Shown: in pieces, positions 1 through 6,917 of the stretch | How positions within the stretch are numbered: the first letter of the stretch is position 1 | How the letters are laid out: each line of letters begins with the position of its first letter | From: an uncultured Oscillibacter sp. | GTDB taxonomy: Bacteria > Bacillota_A > Clostridia > Oscillospirales > Oscillospiraceae | Length of the DNA stretch: 41,039 nt | Assembly: GCA_951800675.1 (NCBI GenBank) | Contig: CATOKC010000009.1 | Location: 1-41,039 of the forward strand | Reading direction: 5' to 3' | The notes under the pieces: model-generated | What the model was told of the DNA's origin: nothing | The model's database searches: none | The model's input: only the letters and a program-made list of their open reading frames with translations | Program-made: the position numbers and the translations under genes

Positions 1-179
1 CGGTAGTCGTGTATCACAAGCATTTCGGCGGCAATCGGCATTGTCATGGCCGCAGATGCAGAATTGAACATTTTTTCTGGACGTTCCATCATTCCGCAAG
101 CAACCATTCGTTTTTCATCGCAGTCATTGACGTATTGGCATTTCTCGCATTTTTCATGCAGTTTTGAAATAATTTTCAA
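1..179 (-). CDS. Small Cys-rich phage protein, C-terminus beyond window
   Basis: Reads MKIISKLHEKCEKCQYVND and continues off the left edge. It starts at a TTG whose last two bases are part of the TGA stop of the upstream holin-like gene (TTGA overlap), so the two are translationally coupled. The first 28 residues hold four cysteines, two as CEKC, which suggests a small metal-binding knuckle; an Ala/Met-rich stretch follows. I do not recognise the family. Its place after holin-like genes suggests part of the lysis/late block. The start is supported only by the overlap. Confidence 0.65.
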   Translation of the reverse strand, partial: MKIISKLHEKCEKCQYVNDCDEKRMVACGMMERPEKMFNSASAAMTMPIAAEMLVIHDY

Positions 180-400
180 TGGGCTACCTCCGTTACTTTT
201 TCGCCGCCCTCCATAGCATCCTGCACCTTCTGGCTCTGGGTGCCGAAGTAGAATGCGATAATGACCGCATAGATGGTCATGAAGTCCTGAGAGATGGCCC
301 CCTTCAGCGCCATAACCGCAAACACGCCCGTCAGCACCAGCGTCACCAGACTCTTGACGCTCAGCAGGTTCCCCAGCCGCTTGATGATGCTCTCATTCAT
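176..400 (-). CDS. Small membrane protein, probable holin
   Basis: A 74-residue protein with a short basic N-terminus, hydrophobic segments at about residues 16-35 and 38-52, and a charged C-terminus. Size, topology and place in a lysis cassette fit a phage holin, which forms the membrane lesion releasing or activating the endolysin. The start ATG has a good GGGAGGG ribosome site six bases upstream. The next gene overlaps its stop. It could instead be an accessory membrane protein, because a second two-helix protein and an XhlA-like protein lie just upstream; which one is the main holin cannot be told from sequence. Confidence 0.7.
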   Translation of the reverse strand: MNESIIKRLGNLLSVKSLVTLVLTGVFAVMALKGAISQDFMTIYAVIIAFYFGTQSQKVQDAMEGGEKVTEVAH

Positions 401-416
401 ATGTACCCTCCCTTTT

Positions 417-599
417 TTAAAGTTCGCACCGATAACAGGGCATACTCATAATGACCTGTACAACATGTTCCTGAATCGTTTTTGTCAATGATTTCGAAAA
501 TCTAGGCTTAAATGGGTATGTTACTTCATATTGCATAAATTCTGCAATTAGCTTGTTTCTATCTACGAGCTCAATCACTGGTTTATTTTCGTTACTCAT
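417..599 (-). CDS. Hypothetical 60-residue protein
   Basis: Soluble, mixed-charge protein starting MSNENKPVIELVDRNK and ending in a CYRC motif. No family recognised. It overlaps the upstream membrane-protein gene by eight bases and has a strong GGGAGG ribosome site, so it is very likely translated with the lysis cassette. The conserved-looking stretch YEVTYPFKPRF and the C-terminal cysteine pair are the only visible features. Confidence 0.6.
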   Translation of the reverse strand: MSNENKPVIELVDRNKLIAEFMQYEVTYPFKPRFSKSLTKTIQEHVVQVIMSMPCYRCEL

Positions 600-813
600 A
601 TGGTTCCTCCCTTTCCCCGGGCTTGTCCCCGGTCACTACCTTCGATATCTTGATCCCCGCCAGCAGCAGGGCCTCCACGCCTCCAGCGCCCAGAGTGTAC
701 TGGATGAGCGTATCCGGCACCGCGCCCTTCACGCAGAAGATCACGGTCATAGCCGCGATGAACGCCAGCAAGAACAGGCCCATCAGGCCCAGGATCACAT
801 TGGACGTCTTCAC
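592..813 (-). CDS. Two-helix phage membrane protein (holin-like)
   Basis: A 73-residue protein with a hydrophobic segment at residues 6-28, a short periplasmic-type turn (VPDTLIQYT), a second hydrophobic stretch around 40-56, and an acidic tail. This is the shape of small phage holins or holin partners. Its start overlaps the stop of the XhlA-like gene (ATGA), which in Bacillus PBSX-type cassettes pairs XhlA with a holin (XhlB). I infer the same pairing here; sequence similarity to XhlB is not evident by eye. Confidence 0.65.
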   Translation of the reverse strand: MKTSNVILGLMGLFLLAFIAAMTVIFCVKGAVPDTLIQYTLGAGGVEALLLAGIKISKVVTGDKPGEREEPYE

Positions 814-1136
814 TTCCCCACCCCCGGCATTCCGGACGCCAGCCAGAACAGGAACGCACCGGCCAGCGCGCTGATGATGCAGCTCACAAGGGCCTCCCAG
901 CGCTTGGCGGGCTTGCTTGCAAGGTCTTTTGCGGTGGCGGTCAGCCCGTCCAGCTTTTCGTCTATTCCCTTCAGCTGGGCCTCCAGCGTGGCGCGGTCCT
1001 GCTCCAGGGAACCGATGCGGGAAAACATCTGCTCGTGGGTCTTGGAAGAGTTGTCCCGGTAACGGTCGAACTCTTCCTTCATTGCCTCCACCCGGGCGGA
1101 CACCGGGCAGTCTTTGGGGTTGCAGGTCTCAGGCAT
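810..1136 (-). CDS. xhlA: XhlA-like haemolysin/lysis accessory protein
   Basis: A 108-residue protein with N-terminal CNPKDCPVSARVEAMK, a long coiled-coil of about residues 15-75 rich in Glu/Lys/Leu heptads, and one C-terminal membrane helix (ALVSCIISALAGAFLFWLA). This coiled-coil plus tail-anchor layout is that of the XhlA family, small membrane-associated proteins that act with a holin in host lysis. I start it at the ATG at 1136 because an AAAGGAG ribosome site lies eight bases upstream; a longer open frame reaches 1241 but runs through a terminator and a promoter on the other strand. It is the first gene of the lysis cassette. Confidence 0.82.
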   Translation of the reverse strand: MPETCNPKDCPVSARVEAMKEEFDRYRDNSSKTHEQMFSRIGSLEQDRATLEAQLKGIDEKLDGLTATAKDLASKPAKRWEALVSCIISALAGAFLFWLASGMPGVGK

Positions 1137-1151
1137 GGTTTTAGCTCCTTT

Positions 1152-1190
1152 CAAAAATAAAATCCGCTCCCGTTGACAAAACGGAAGCGG
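1152..1190 (-). terminator. Intrinsic terminator of the small-peptide transcript
   Basis: On the minus strand, an 11-bp stem (arms 1190-1180 and 1174-1164, one G-T pair, 5-base loop) is followed by ATTTTATTTTT. It would end a minus-strand transcript started at 1521-1550. The same bases on the plus strand carry the -35 box of the opposite promoter. The xhlA ribosome site begins right after the T-run. Confidence 0.8.
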
Positions 1191-1201
1191 TTGGGTATAA
1201 T
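1173..1201 (+). promoter_or_regulatory. Consensus sigma-A promoter facing the small-peptide gene
   Basis: TTGACA at 1173-1178 and TATAAT at 1196-1201 with a 17-base spacer: a perfect vegetative promoter on the strand opposite to all neighbouring phage genes. Transcription would start near 1208 and run into the 3' end of the peptide transcript. No sizeable plus-strand gene follows, so the product is most likely an antisense RNA. Confidence 0.85.
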
Positions 1202-1294
1202 GATAGCAGAAGGGCGCTGTTACATGACGGTCACCCCTCACACATTAACTAACAGAGCGAACTCATGTTAGCCGTTCGGGGGCCAGCCGGACGG

Positions 1295-1381
1295 CTAACA
1301 CGCGTTTGTGGTAAGCAGCGCCATCATCACTGCCGCGATCACAAGGATCCTCAGCAGCTGAAAAAGCTTCTTTTTCCACAT
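1295..1381 (-). CDS. 28-residue hydrophobic peptide, candidate type I toxin
   Basis: Encodes MWKKKLFQLLRILVIAAV then MMALLTTNAC: three lysines at the N-terminus, one membrane-spanning stretch of about 18 residues, and a C-terminal cysteine. A GGGGGTG ribosome site lies six bases before the ATG but is paired with CCCCC in a local hairpin (1390-1405), so translation should be restrained. It has its own consensus promoter, a long structured leader, its own terminator, and a convergent antisense promoter. These are hallmarks of type I toxins such as TxpA or BsrG in Bacillus prophages, though I see no clear sequence kinship to them. The stop codon lies inside the 1266-1300 hairpin. It could instead be a small lysis or leader peptide. 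Confidence 0.6.
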   Translation of the reverse strand: MWKKKLFQLLRILVIAAVMMALLTTNAC

Positions 1382-1389
1382 CAGCCTCA

Positions 1390-1514
1390 CCCCCTCTCTT
1401 GGGGGAGTAGCTAACCGCCATATGTAACAGCGCCTGGGCGGCGCGTGCGCCGCCGGACCGTCATTGGGCTGATGCCCAACGACCGGTCACTCCTGGCCCA
1501 CCCGGCTGGTGGGC
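1390..1514 (-). promoter_or_regulatory. Structured 5' leader of the peptide mRNA
   Basis: Read on the minus strand from the predicted start near 1514: a 7-bp hairpin (1514-1508/1502-1496), an imperfect 14-bp stem around 1488-1456 capped by TTGGGC/GCCCAA, a GC-rich 7-8 bp hairpin (1454-1435), a free 13-base segment (1434-1422), and the ribosome-site hairpin 1405-1390. The 13-base segment is perfectly complementary to 1225-1213 in the 3' untranslated region, allowing a 5'-to-3' closure of the mRNA. Such fold-back is known for hok-type toxin mRNAs; here it is inferred from complementarity only. Confidence 0.6.
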
Positions 1515-1520
1515 TCGTCT

Positions 1521-1550
1521 ATTATACTATGCTGCGCTGTGTTTTGTCAA
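1521..1550 (-). promoter_or_regulatory. Consensus sigma-A promoter of the small-peptide gene
   Basis: On the minus strand, TTGACA (1550-1545), 18-base spacer, TATAAT (1526-1521). Both boxes are perfect. It sits just downstream of the tail-fibre gene and would transcribe the leader, the 28-residue peptide and, with read-through, the lysis cassette. Confidence 0.82.
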
Positions 1551-1565
1551 ATAATGTTGATTTTC

Positions 1566-1594
1566 TCCGTCCCTGGTCACGGGCGGATTTTTTG
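1566..1594 (+). terminator. Plus-strand intrinsic terminator
   Basis: TCCGTCCC pairs with GGGCGGA (one bulged T, 7-base loop) and is followed by TTTTTTG on the plus strand. The only plus-strand promoter upstream is the one at 1173-1201, so this likely ends the long form of the antisense RNA, just past the opposing promoter. It does not work for the minus-strand tail gene, which lacks a T-run there. Confidence 0.7.
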
Positions 1595-1600
1595 TTTCTT

Positions 1601-2584
1601 TTAGAGTTTCATGATGTAGGCTAGGACATAGTATGGCGGCATGTTGTTGTGAGGCTGGTTTCCGCCTTCATAAACAGTGGACCGTTTATAAGATGCGTCT
1701 AGAGCAGCACCTTTTGTGTTTCCACTATTTGGCGTTATATTGAAGTAGCCACCCAAACCATAGAACGTATGGGAATGAGAAGCTAACTGCTCAATTGTTA
1801 ATTTAACACTTTCTTCGCCACCGGTGGCGCCTAATTCATACTCGCCGCTAGAACCCAACACAAATCGACCTCTTAAATCGGGTGTACCGTTTTCGCCATT
1901 ACATAGTGCCCAGCCTTCGGGGATAGTCGATCCGGACCACATGCAGATAAGGCCTTGCGGAATATCGCTTCCAGCAGGACCGCCCCCGCCGCTTTCACCC
2001 GGTGGGCCCTGGGGGCCGGGAGGTCCCGACGGGCCGGGGTCCCCTTTATCGCCCTTGTCCCCTTTCGGCCCCGGCGGGCCTTCCGGGCCGGGTGGGCCGG
2101 GCACTACGCCTCCGCCGCCGCCGGACACCGGCACGGAGGACAGCAGCGTCTCCCCGGCGTAAAGCCCCAGCTCTCCCGCCTCCGTGTAACCCAGTGCGTC
2201 CCCCTTTTTCTCCAGGGCCTGCTCCCACAGCTCCGGCGTGGGCGGCCTGGACGGCTCCCCGGGGCACGCGCCCTCCTGCACGGCTCCCAGGTCCGCCCAG
2301 ACGGTGGGCAGGACCAGCTCCGCGCCCCGGGTGCCGCAGACCCCAGCGGATATCCGCTGTCCGTGGGAGGACAGGACCTCCCACGGAATGCCGCACTGAT
2401 CCCCGGCGGCCAGCAGAACGCTCACCGGCTCGCCGTCCGCCGCCCGGAAGACCGCCGTCCGCTCCAGGCCCTCCCAGTCCAGGGAGAACTCGAATTTTAC
2501 CGCGTTGACGTTTACGCTGCCGCTGGTCAGGGGTTCGCGCTGCCGGACGGTCAGTTTGTTTTTGTCTGCGTGTAGAAGGAACAT
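1601..2584 (-). CDS. Tail fibre/collar protein with collagen-like stalk
   Basis: 327 residues in three parts. Residues 1-155 form a BppU-like N-terminal region that probably attaches to the baseplate. About 158-205 is a Gly-X-Y collagen-like stalk ([20 protein letters not shown] and on), which trimerises. From about 208 to the end lies a phage tail-collar (microcystin-dependent-protein-like) domain with [19 protein letters not shown] and a closing [13 protein letters not shown]. The collar tip probably contacts the cell surface. AAGGAGG lies ten bases upstream of the start. Last tail gene before the lysis edge. Confidence 0.88.
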   Translation of the reverse strand: MFLLHADKNKLTVRQREPLTSGSVNVNAVKFEFSLDWEGLERTAVFRAADGEPVSVLLAAGDQCGIPWEVLSSHGQRISAGVCGTRGAELVLPTVWADLGAVQEGACPGEPSRPPTPELWEQALEKKGDALGYTEAGELGLYAGETLLSSVPVSGGGGGVVPGPPGPEGPPGPKGDKGDKGDPGPSGPPGPQGPPGESGGGGPAGSDIPQGLICMWSGSTIPEGWALCNGENGTPDLRGRFVLGSSGEYELGATGGEESVKLTIEQLASHSHTFYGLGGYFNITPNSGNTKGAALDASYKRSTVYEGGNQPHNNMPPYYVLAYIMKL

Positions 2585-2585
2585 G

Positions 2586-3563
2586 CTATAAAAACCTCCT
2601 TGCCTTGCCGTTTACCCCGATGTACGCCGCCGTGACCTTCCGGGCCTTGCCGTTCACGCCTACGTACAGCTCCACGCCCTTGCGGGCCTTGCCGTTGACG
2701 CCGATCCAGGCATTAAGCCGCTCCACCGCAACAGACGCGCCTGTGACGTAGGTGGCAGACGTGAATCCCATGTCGTCCTGCGCCCTGACGCGGAACCGGA
2801 TGGTCTTGGCGTTGGCGGGGATGGTAAAATCAATGGAGGTGGCTGTGGTGGTCTGGATATTGACCCAGCTGCCGCCGTTGATTTGGTACTGGTACAGGTA
2901 GCTGATGGTCCCGCCGTAGGTCGGAGCGCGTGGGCTGATGGCAGCATTCACGATGTCTCCGGGGCGAAGCTGATCGGTCGGATAGGTAATGCCGGTGGGG
3001 TCGATGGTGTCGGAGCCAAGTTTTTGGTAGTAGTAATCTCCAGAAAAATCATTATCCGGGTACTTGTTGCTCTGGGAAGAAGATAATTGTCCCAAAAGAT
3101 AATCAGGAGACAAGTCTTGACCAGTAATCTTATATAATCTGTAATATTGCTGATCAGCATTGTCGGTGGAAATATCAGTTATACTTCCGTTTCTGTTTTT
3201 CCAGAGGCGTACGCTGATTTTATTATTAGGCGCTGGCTCAATGGCCCAAAAATATGTTCGATCTATTTCTTGTCCGATAATGACTCTGATCAGCCAATCA
3301 TTTCCCCCTTTTGTAGGTGCCAAAGCCTGATATCCATAATAATCAGGTCGTTTATATTCGCTCACAATTGCGTTAACGGGAGTAGGGGTTGTCGAAAGTT
3401 TTAGTCCATTGCTGTATCCAGCCACCGGACCTTCTCCAAAATACCCCGCAAGCTGCCCGCTCGAATTATTTCCCGTTGGCGGATCATAGGTAAAATATTT
3501 TACATCTGATTGCTCCAATTTGAGACTTTTTTGATATTTTTTCCACACATACCTAGTACTCAC
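2586..3563 (-). CDS. Tail-associated protein with FN3-like domain and VNGKARK repeats
   Basis: 325 residues, GTG start after a GGCGG/GGTGG-type ribosome site. The N-terminal 190 residues are unassigned, Tyr/Asn/Ser-rich and lower in GC than neighbours. Residues about 200-275 look like a fibronectin-III or bacterial Ig-like beta domain ([10 protein letters not shown] ... [16 protein letters not shown]). The C-terminus has three copies of a short motif, IGVNGKARK / VGVNGKARK / IGVNGKARR, spaced about 15 residues. Such repeats are common at the ends of Clostridia phage tail proteins and may mediate surface binding or oligomerisation. Likely a virion tail or fibre component. Confidence 0.7.
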   Translation of the reverse strand: MSTRYVWKKYQKSLKLEQSDVKYFTYDPPTGNNSSGQLAGYFGEGPVAGYSNGLKLSTTPTPVNAIVSEYKRPDYYGYQALAPTKGGNDWLIRVIIGQEIDRTYFWAIEPAPNNKISVRLWKNRNGSITDISTDNADQQYYRLYKITGQDLSPDYLLGQLSSSQSNKYPDNDFSGDYYYQKLGSDTIDPTGITYPTDQLRPGDIVNAAISPRAPTYGGTISYLYQYQINGGSWVNIQTTTATSIDFTIPANAKTIRFRVRAQDDMGFTSATYVTGASVAVERLNAWIGVNGKARKGVELYVGVNGKARKVTAAYIGVNGKARRFL

Positions 3564-3575
3564 GCCCCCACCGCC

Positions 3576-3959
3576 TTACTCATACTTGACGTAAATGGTC
3601 CCGGTAGGCAGGGACGAAGAGCCCGCCGTCAGGTCGGACGTGCCGTAGGTAATGAGGCCGCTCAGCTTATCGCCGGAAGCCTTCAGCGCATTGGCCAGCG
3701 CCGCCAGCATCTCATTAGGCGTGGCCTCCGTCCCCAGGTCCATCAGCGCCGCCGTGGCATCGGTGAGCAGATTGGCCTTGTTCAGCTCCGTGCCCTGCTG
3801 CGCCCAGCCGTCCGGGTTCTTCCCGTTCCAGTCAATGGGGAACTCCCCCTTGACCAGCAGCTCCAGAAAAGCATCATAGGTCGGGGCAAGCTGCCGGATG
3901 CCCGCAACTGTCCGCAAATTGCGGGAATTGCCGGTTTCCGCAATAACGCCGTCTTTCAT
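3576..3959 (-). CDS. Putative tail fibre/baseplate accessory protein
   Basis: 127 residues, AGGAGG ribosome site seven bases upstream. Contains WNGKNPDGWAQQGTELNKANLLTD near the centre and a C-terminal GTIYVKYE, a pattern I associate with small fibre-domain proteins in Clostridia phages, in which the ELNKANLL segment precedes a helical stalk. No enzyme motif. It lies between other tail genes and is probably structural or a fibre adaptor; the exact role is unknown. Confidence 0.65.
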   Translation of the reverse strand: MKDGVIAETGNSRNLRTVAGIRQLAPTYDAFLELLVKGEFPIDWNGKNPDGWAQQGTELNKANLLTDATAALMDLGTEATPNEMLAALANALKASGDKLSGLITYGTSDLTAGSSSLPTGTIYVKYE

Positions 3960-3960
3960 G

Positions 3961-4230
3961 TCAAAAACCTCCTGAAGTAGTTTCGCCGGAGTATATCCAG
4001 CTCTTTTCCATCGCGTGTATCGCCCGTTCCGCTCCCAGCAGGGCCAGCTCGATATCGTTGGCCGCCTGGAAGGTCAGGTGCTGCATATCCTCCAGCGGCT
4101 CCGGGGTGCCGGGGAGCGCCGCCAGCGCGTTCCGCACCGCGCGGACCCGGGCGAGGTAGTCCGCCATATCAGCCGGGCGGGGCTTGTCCCGGATGGTGTA
4201 TATCCGAGGCGGGGTGGTGGTCATGGGCAA
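3961..4230 (-). CDS. Hypothetical protein in tail module
   Basis: 89 residues. I use the TTG at 4230, since GGAGG lies seven bases before it; an ATG two codons later is too far from the ribosome site. The N-terminus (PPRIYTIRDKPRPADMADYLARV) is followed by two amphipathic helices. No family recognised. Directly upstream of the next tail gene and co-directional, so probably part of the tail operon; it is also the last minus-strand gene before the plus-strand toxin-antitoxin insertion. Confidence 0.6.
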   Translation of the reverse strand: MPMTTTPPRIYTIRDKPRPADMADYLARVRAVRNALAALPGTPEPLEDMQHLTFQAANDIELALLGAERAIHAMEKSWIYSGETTSGGF

Positions 4231-4250
4231 GGCAAAACCTCCATTCTATA

Positions 4251-4279
4251 TTGACAACGTGCGCATATAGTGTTACAAT
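4251..4279 (+). promoter_or_regulatory. Promoter/operator of dinJ-yafQ
   Basis: TTGACA at 4251-4256, 17-base spacer, TACAAT at 4274-4279. An imperfect palindrome (ATATaGT-gtt-ACaATAT, 4265-4281) covers the -10 box, a likely binding site for the DinJ/YafQ complex, which represses its own operon in known systems. Confidence 0.78.
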
Positions 4280-4309
4280 ATCCATACAACTTACAAAGGA
4301 GCGGTGTAT

Positions 4310-4579
4310 ATGGGACAGACAACTCTTAACGTTCGTATGGACGAGGACCTGAAACGGCGTTTTGACAGCTTTTGCGCTGAGGTCGGTATGAATGCCTCGG
4401 TAGCTGTCAACCTGTTCGTCAAGACCGTTATACGAGAACAGAGAATACCGTTTGAGATCACGACCGCGCCCAATCAGGAGACCCGGGCGGCGATCGAGGA
4501 AACGGAAAAGGATCTGAAAAGCCGGAATCTTAAAAGCTACGATGATGTGGATGAGATGATGAAGGAGCTGCTTGCTTGA
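4310..4579 (+). CDS. dinJ: DinJ/RelB-family antitoxin
   Basis: 89 residues starting MGQTTLNVRMDEDLKRRFD, the ribbon-helix-helix of RelB/DinJ antitoxins, with the characteristic TLNVRMDEDLK strand and a following dimerisation helix (VAVNLFVKTVIREQRIPFEI). The C-terminal part wraps and blocks the paired YafQ toxin. AAAGGAG lies eight bases before the ATG. The toxin gene starts within the stop codon. Plus strand inside a minus-strand tail cluster, with its own promoter and terminator, so it is an independent moron, active in the lysogen. Confidence 0.92.
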   Translation: MGQTTLNVRMDEDLKRRFDSFCAEVGMNASVAVNLFVKTVIREQRIPFEITTAPNQETRAAIEETEKDLKSRNLKSYDDVDEMMKELLA

Positions 4580-4854
4580 TGCAATACAAAGTCATTCCAT
4601 CCACGCGGTTTCAGAAGGATTTAAAGCGTGTGCAGAAGCGCGGCGGCAGCATCCAGGCTATTGCGGACGTCATTAAGACGCTGGCGGCCGGAGAAATTCT
4701 GGAGAGAAAATACAAGGACCATCCTCTCTCCGGAAATTACGCCCACTGCCGCGAGTGCCATGTCGAGCCGGACCTGCTGCTGGTGTATCGGTATGTTGAG
4801 GACGGATTGCTTCTATACCTCGTGCGAACAGGCACACACAGCGATCTGTTCTGA
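4579..4854 (+). CDS. yafQ: YafQ/RelE-family mRNA interferase toxin
   Basis: 91 residues of the YafQ branch of RelE toxins, ribosome-dependent endoribonucleases. The residues known to matter in E. coli YafQ appear in place: DHPL (His48), CHVEPDLLLVY (His61, Asp65), and TGTHSDLF (His87, Phe91) at the C-terminus. It appears intact. The ATG overlaps the antitoxin stop (TGATG), giving coupled translation. In a prophage such pairs stabilise the element or act in anti-phage defence; which applies here is not visible. Confidence 0.92.
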   Translation: MQYKVIPSTRFQKDLKRVQKRGGSIQAIADVIKTLAAGEILERKYKDHPLSGNYAHCRECHVEPDLLLVYRYVEDGLLLYLVRTGTHSDLF

Positions 4855-4863
4855 GCTCTCTGC

Positions 4864-4891
4864 GCCGCCCCCGGGAAGGGGGCGGCTTTTT
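4864..4891 (+). terminator. Terminator of dinJ-yafQ
   Basis: GCCGCCCCC/GGGGGCGGC 9-bp stem with a 5-base loop followed by TTTTT, ten bases after the yafQ stop. Strong intrinsic terminator on the plus strand, closing the toxin-antitoxin unit before the convergent tail gene. Confidence 0.9.
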
Positions 4892-4898
4892 GTGTGGG

Positions 4899-5843
4899 TC
4901 AGATGGCGGGGCCGGGGATAAAGGTCCCGGCTGTCGGTGCAATAAATTCCTCATTTGTCAAATCATAGAATCCTGCAACGCCATCTGGGTTGATACACGG
5001 GATAAACTCAAAATTATAAGTTTTGCTTGTGTTGTTGTCTTTTTCTCCTTTGAAATAGTAGAACCTAGCAATAGGGGAATAAAATTGACTTGCCAATGCT
5101 GAAGGCAGAGAGGGGGTTGCATTATAAGGACGTCCTTTTACTATGGTTTCAACGCCATTAACAGTAACAGTTTTAATCTTCGTTGCTTCGTCATAACTGT
5201 AGCTCAATATTATCTCCTCGTTTATAGAAACATTTGGATAAATAGTTTCATACGACCACACATTATTTGATTTGGTAGCCCAAACGAGGCTCTTGTCACT
5301 ATATTTAAGTTGTACAAAAAAAGCATCCGAATAAATATACGCTTGGTCTCTTGATGTATGCGGCTGCGGAGCAGAAAATACGAAAGTAAAAGCACTGTTA
5401 TAACGAAGATATTTGCCGGGTGAAATATAGCTTTTATAATCCACATTCTGAATATACTCCACCTCCGTATACCCCTCCGGCAGACGAGAACCCCGGGTAT
5501 CCGTAAACACCGCTGTCAAGTTCCTGTCCCCGCTGACCGGAAATGTATACTCGCTGTCCTGGCTCACGGTTTCGCCATTTTCGCTCCACTGAGAAAAGAT
5601 GTAAGCCTCTGCCGCCTCCGCCGTGACCGTGACGCGCATATCCCGGGAAGCCGTTCCGCCGCCGGTCACATGGCCGCCTTCCGGATCGTTGGTCTCTACG
5701 ATGATGGTATGGAGTCCATCCGGAACGGTGGAGATCGCCCGTATCCGCTCCGCGAACTCCCTGGCGGGGATAGTATCGGTCGTTCCCTCCTTTTCCCGGA
5801 TAGCATCTGCAATGGCCTTAAAATTGGTTTCCTGCGCGCTCAT
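4899..5843 (-). CDS. Tail protein with InlB-like repeat and lectin-like C-terminus
   Basis: 314 residues; ATG overlaps the previous stop (TGATG). Residues 1-35 ([20 protein letters not shown] ... IPAREFAERI) are a short helical adaptor seen in many Clostridia phage tail proteins. Residues about 48-115 form an InlB B-repeat-like beta domain (AYIFSQWSENGETVSQDSEYTF). The rest (LPEGYTEVEYIQNVDYKSYISPGKYL ...) resembles a concanavalin/LamG-type fold that begins with this LPxGYTxVEYI phrase in many gut phage proteins and probably binds carbohydrate. Likely a receptor-binding or fibre tip protein. Confidence 0.72.
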   Translation of the reverse strand: MSAQETNFKAIADAIREKEGTTDTIPAREFAERIRAISTVPDGLHTIIVETNDPEGGHVTGGGTASRDMRVTVTAEAAEAYIFSQWSENGETVSQDSEYTFPVSGDRNLTAVFTDTRGSRLPEGYTEVEYIQNVDYKSYISPGKYLRYNSAFTFVFSAPQPHTSRDQAYIYSDAFFVQLKYSDKSLVWATKSNNVWSYETIYPNVSINEEIILSYSYDEATKIKTVTVNGVETIVKGRPYNATPSLPSALASQFYSPIARFYYFKGEKDNNTSKTYNFEFIPCINPDGVAGFYDLTNEEFIAPTAGTFIPGPAI

Positions 5844-6448
5844 CAGTAGCTCCCCTCCCAGCTGTCCAGCACCGCAGTCTGAATGGCGGTGTTGACCTGC
5901 TCCATTGTAGCCGCCCCCACGTCTGCCGCCGTGGGCGTCCAAGTATCCGGCCGCGCCCCTACCTCTGCGGCAGTCGGCATCCAGTCAGAGGGCCGGGCCC
6001 CCACCATCGCTGCCGTGTAGTCCCCGGAGGCAGGCTGTACCGCCCCGGACCGTCCGTTGAAGCTGGACACGCCAGACGTGCCGCCGCCGCCCTCAGGCGG
6101 GTCGATCCACTGTGTGTCGTAGTCCGCCGCAGTTTTCTTCGCCAGGACCTGGCCTGCCGCGCCGCCTGGAGGAACACCTTCGCCGTCTTTTCCGGCGGGG
6201 CCCGGCGGACCGTCCGCGCCTGCAATACCCGCCGGACCCTGTGGTCCTTCCGGGCCGGGAGGCCCCTGCTCCCCGTCCTTGCCTAGCTCCCCCTGGGGAC
6301 CCGGTGCTCCGTCCTTGCCGTCCTTGCCGTCCACGCCGGGAGGCCCCTGGGGCCCGACCTGCTCATTGGCAACGCCCCGCTCCAGCTTGTTCAGCCGCTC
6401 CGCCGTGATCGTGTCTCCATCATTCCATACCGTAGGCGTGTACGCCAT
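5843..6448 (-). CDS. Collagen-like tail fibre
   Basis: 201 residues. N-terminal [23 protein letters not shown] is the standard head of Clostridia phage fibre proteins and marks the virion attachment end. Residues about 32-97 are Gly-X-Y repeats with several interruptions. The C-terminal part ([24 protein letters not shown]) matches the short fibre motif repeated in many tail fibres, then a repeated VGARPxxWxPTAAxVGA segment. It probably forms a trimeric fibre shaft whose tip is another gene product. Overlaps the following gene. Confidence 0.8.
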   Translation of the reverse strand: MAYTPTVWNDGDTITAERLNKLERGVANEQVGPQGPPGVDGKDGKDGAPGPQGELGKDGEQGPPGPEGPQGPAGIAGADGPPGPAGKDGEGVPPGGAAGQVLAKKTAADYDTQWIDPPEGGGGTSGVSSFNGRSGAVQPASGDYTAAMVGARPSDWMPTAAEVGARPDTWTPTAADVGAATMEQVNTAIQTAVLDSWEGSY

Positions 6449-6449
6449 A

Positions 6450-6914
6450 TCAGCCTATCCCCTTTCCAACTTTCGCCCTGCCTACCACGGCAAGGCCCAC
6501 TACGCCCGACTCCTCCTCCGGAGGCACATCGAACACCGCCACAAGCTCCCGGTCCCGGTCCGCCGTGAAGCGGTAGGCCTCCTCCGTGCTGACCGTCTCC
6601 CCGTTCTCCTCCCAGCGGCTGAACTCGTACCCGCCGCCGCCCACGGCCCGCGCCGCGGCGGTCTCGCCCCGGTACGCCAGCACGCTCTCCGCCCTGCCGC
6701 TGCCGGGAGGCCGCACGGTCACATGGATCAGCACCGCCGGGAAGTACGCCCCCGCCGCGCTGTACCCGTACCCCTCCAGCTTCTCCGCCAGCCAGGAGCA
6801 GGCCCGCAGGACCCGGTTCAGGTCCGCCTCGCCGTAGGTCCCCTTTTCGTTTCTGGCGTTCACGTCCGCCTGGGTCCGGTCCGTGACCAGGACGCTTCTC
6901 AATTTCTCCGTCAT
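6450..6914 (-). CDS. Baseplate-region protein with InlB-like repeat
   Basis: 154 residues. The N-terminal half ([17 protein letters not shown]) is a helical adaptor typical of tail-fibre attachment proteins; residues about 65-130 hold an InlB B-repeat-like domain ([21 protein letters not shown]) closely matching the one in the gene at 4899-5843. The shared module suggests exchange between fibre genes. It starts after a weak ribosome site three bases beyond the stop of the hub gene, so it may be coupled to it. Confidence 0.68.
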   Translation of the reverse strand: MTEKLRSVLVTDRTQADVNARNEKGTYGEADLNRVLRACSWLAEKLEGYGYSAAGAYFPAVLIHVTVRPPGSGRAESVLAYRGETAAARAVGGGGYEFSRWEENGETVSTEEAYRFTADRDRELVAVFDVPPEEESGVVGLAVVGRAKVGKGIG

Positions 6915-6917
6915 ACC

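Larger units (their letters stand above)
1208..1593 (+). ncRNA. Candidate antisense RNA (type I antitoxin)
   Basis: The span runs from the predicted start of the plus promoter to a hairpin with T6 at 1566-1593. A shorter product of about 100 bases could end after the 10-bp hairpin 1266-1275/1291-1300, which is followed only by a weak GTTTGT. Either form is fully complementary to the peptide mRNA, the short form covering the end of the reading frame and its 3' untranslated region. A 15-codon frame (MTVTPHTLTNRANSC, from 1224) lies at its 5' end, but with a weak ribosome site. Promoter and complementarity are seen; the RNA and its role are inferred. Confidence 0.6.

Noticed and set aside
1265..1424. 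52-codon frame MAVSYSPKRGGEADVEKEAF... overlapping the small peptide in another frame
   Set aside because: Its ATG has only a weak ribosome site and the frame reads through the ribosome-site hairpin of the better candidate; kept only as a possible upstream overlapping frame.
2000..6400. Gly-X-Y repeats as host collagen-like or repeat-array elements
   Set aside because: They sit inside two tail-fibre genes with standard attachment and tip domains and are phage fibre stalks.
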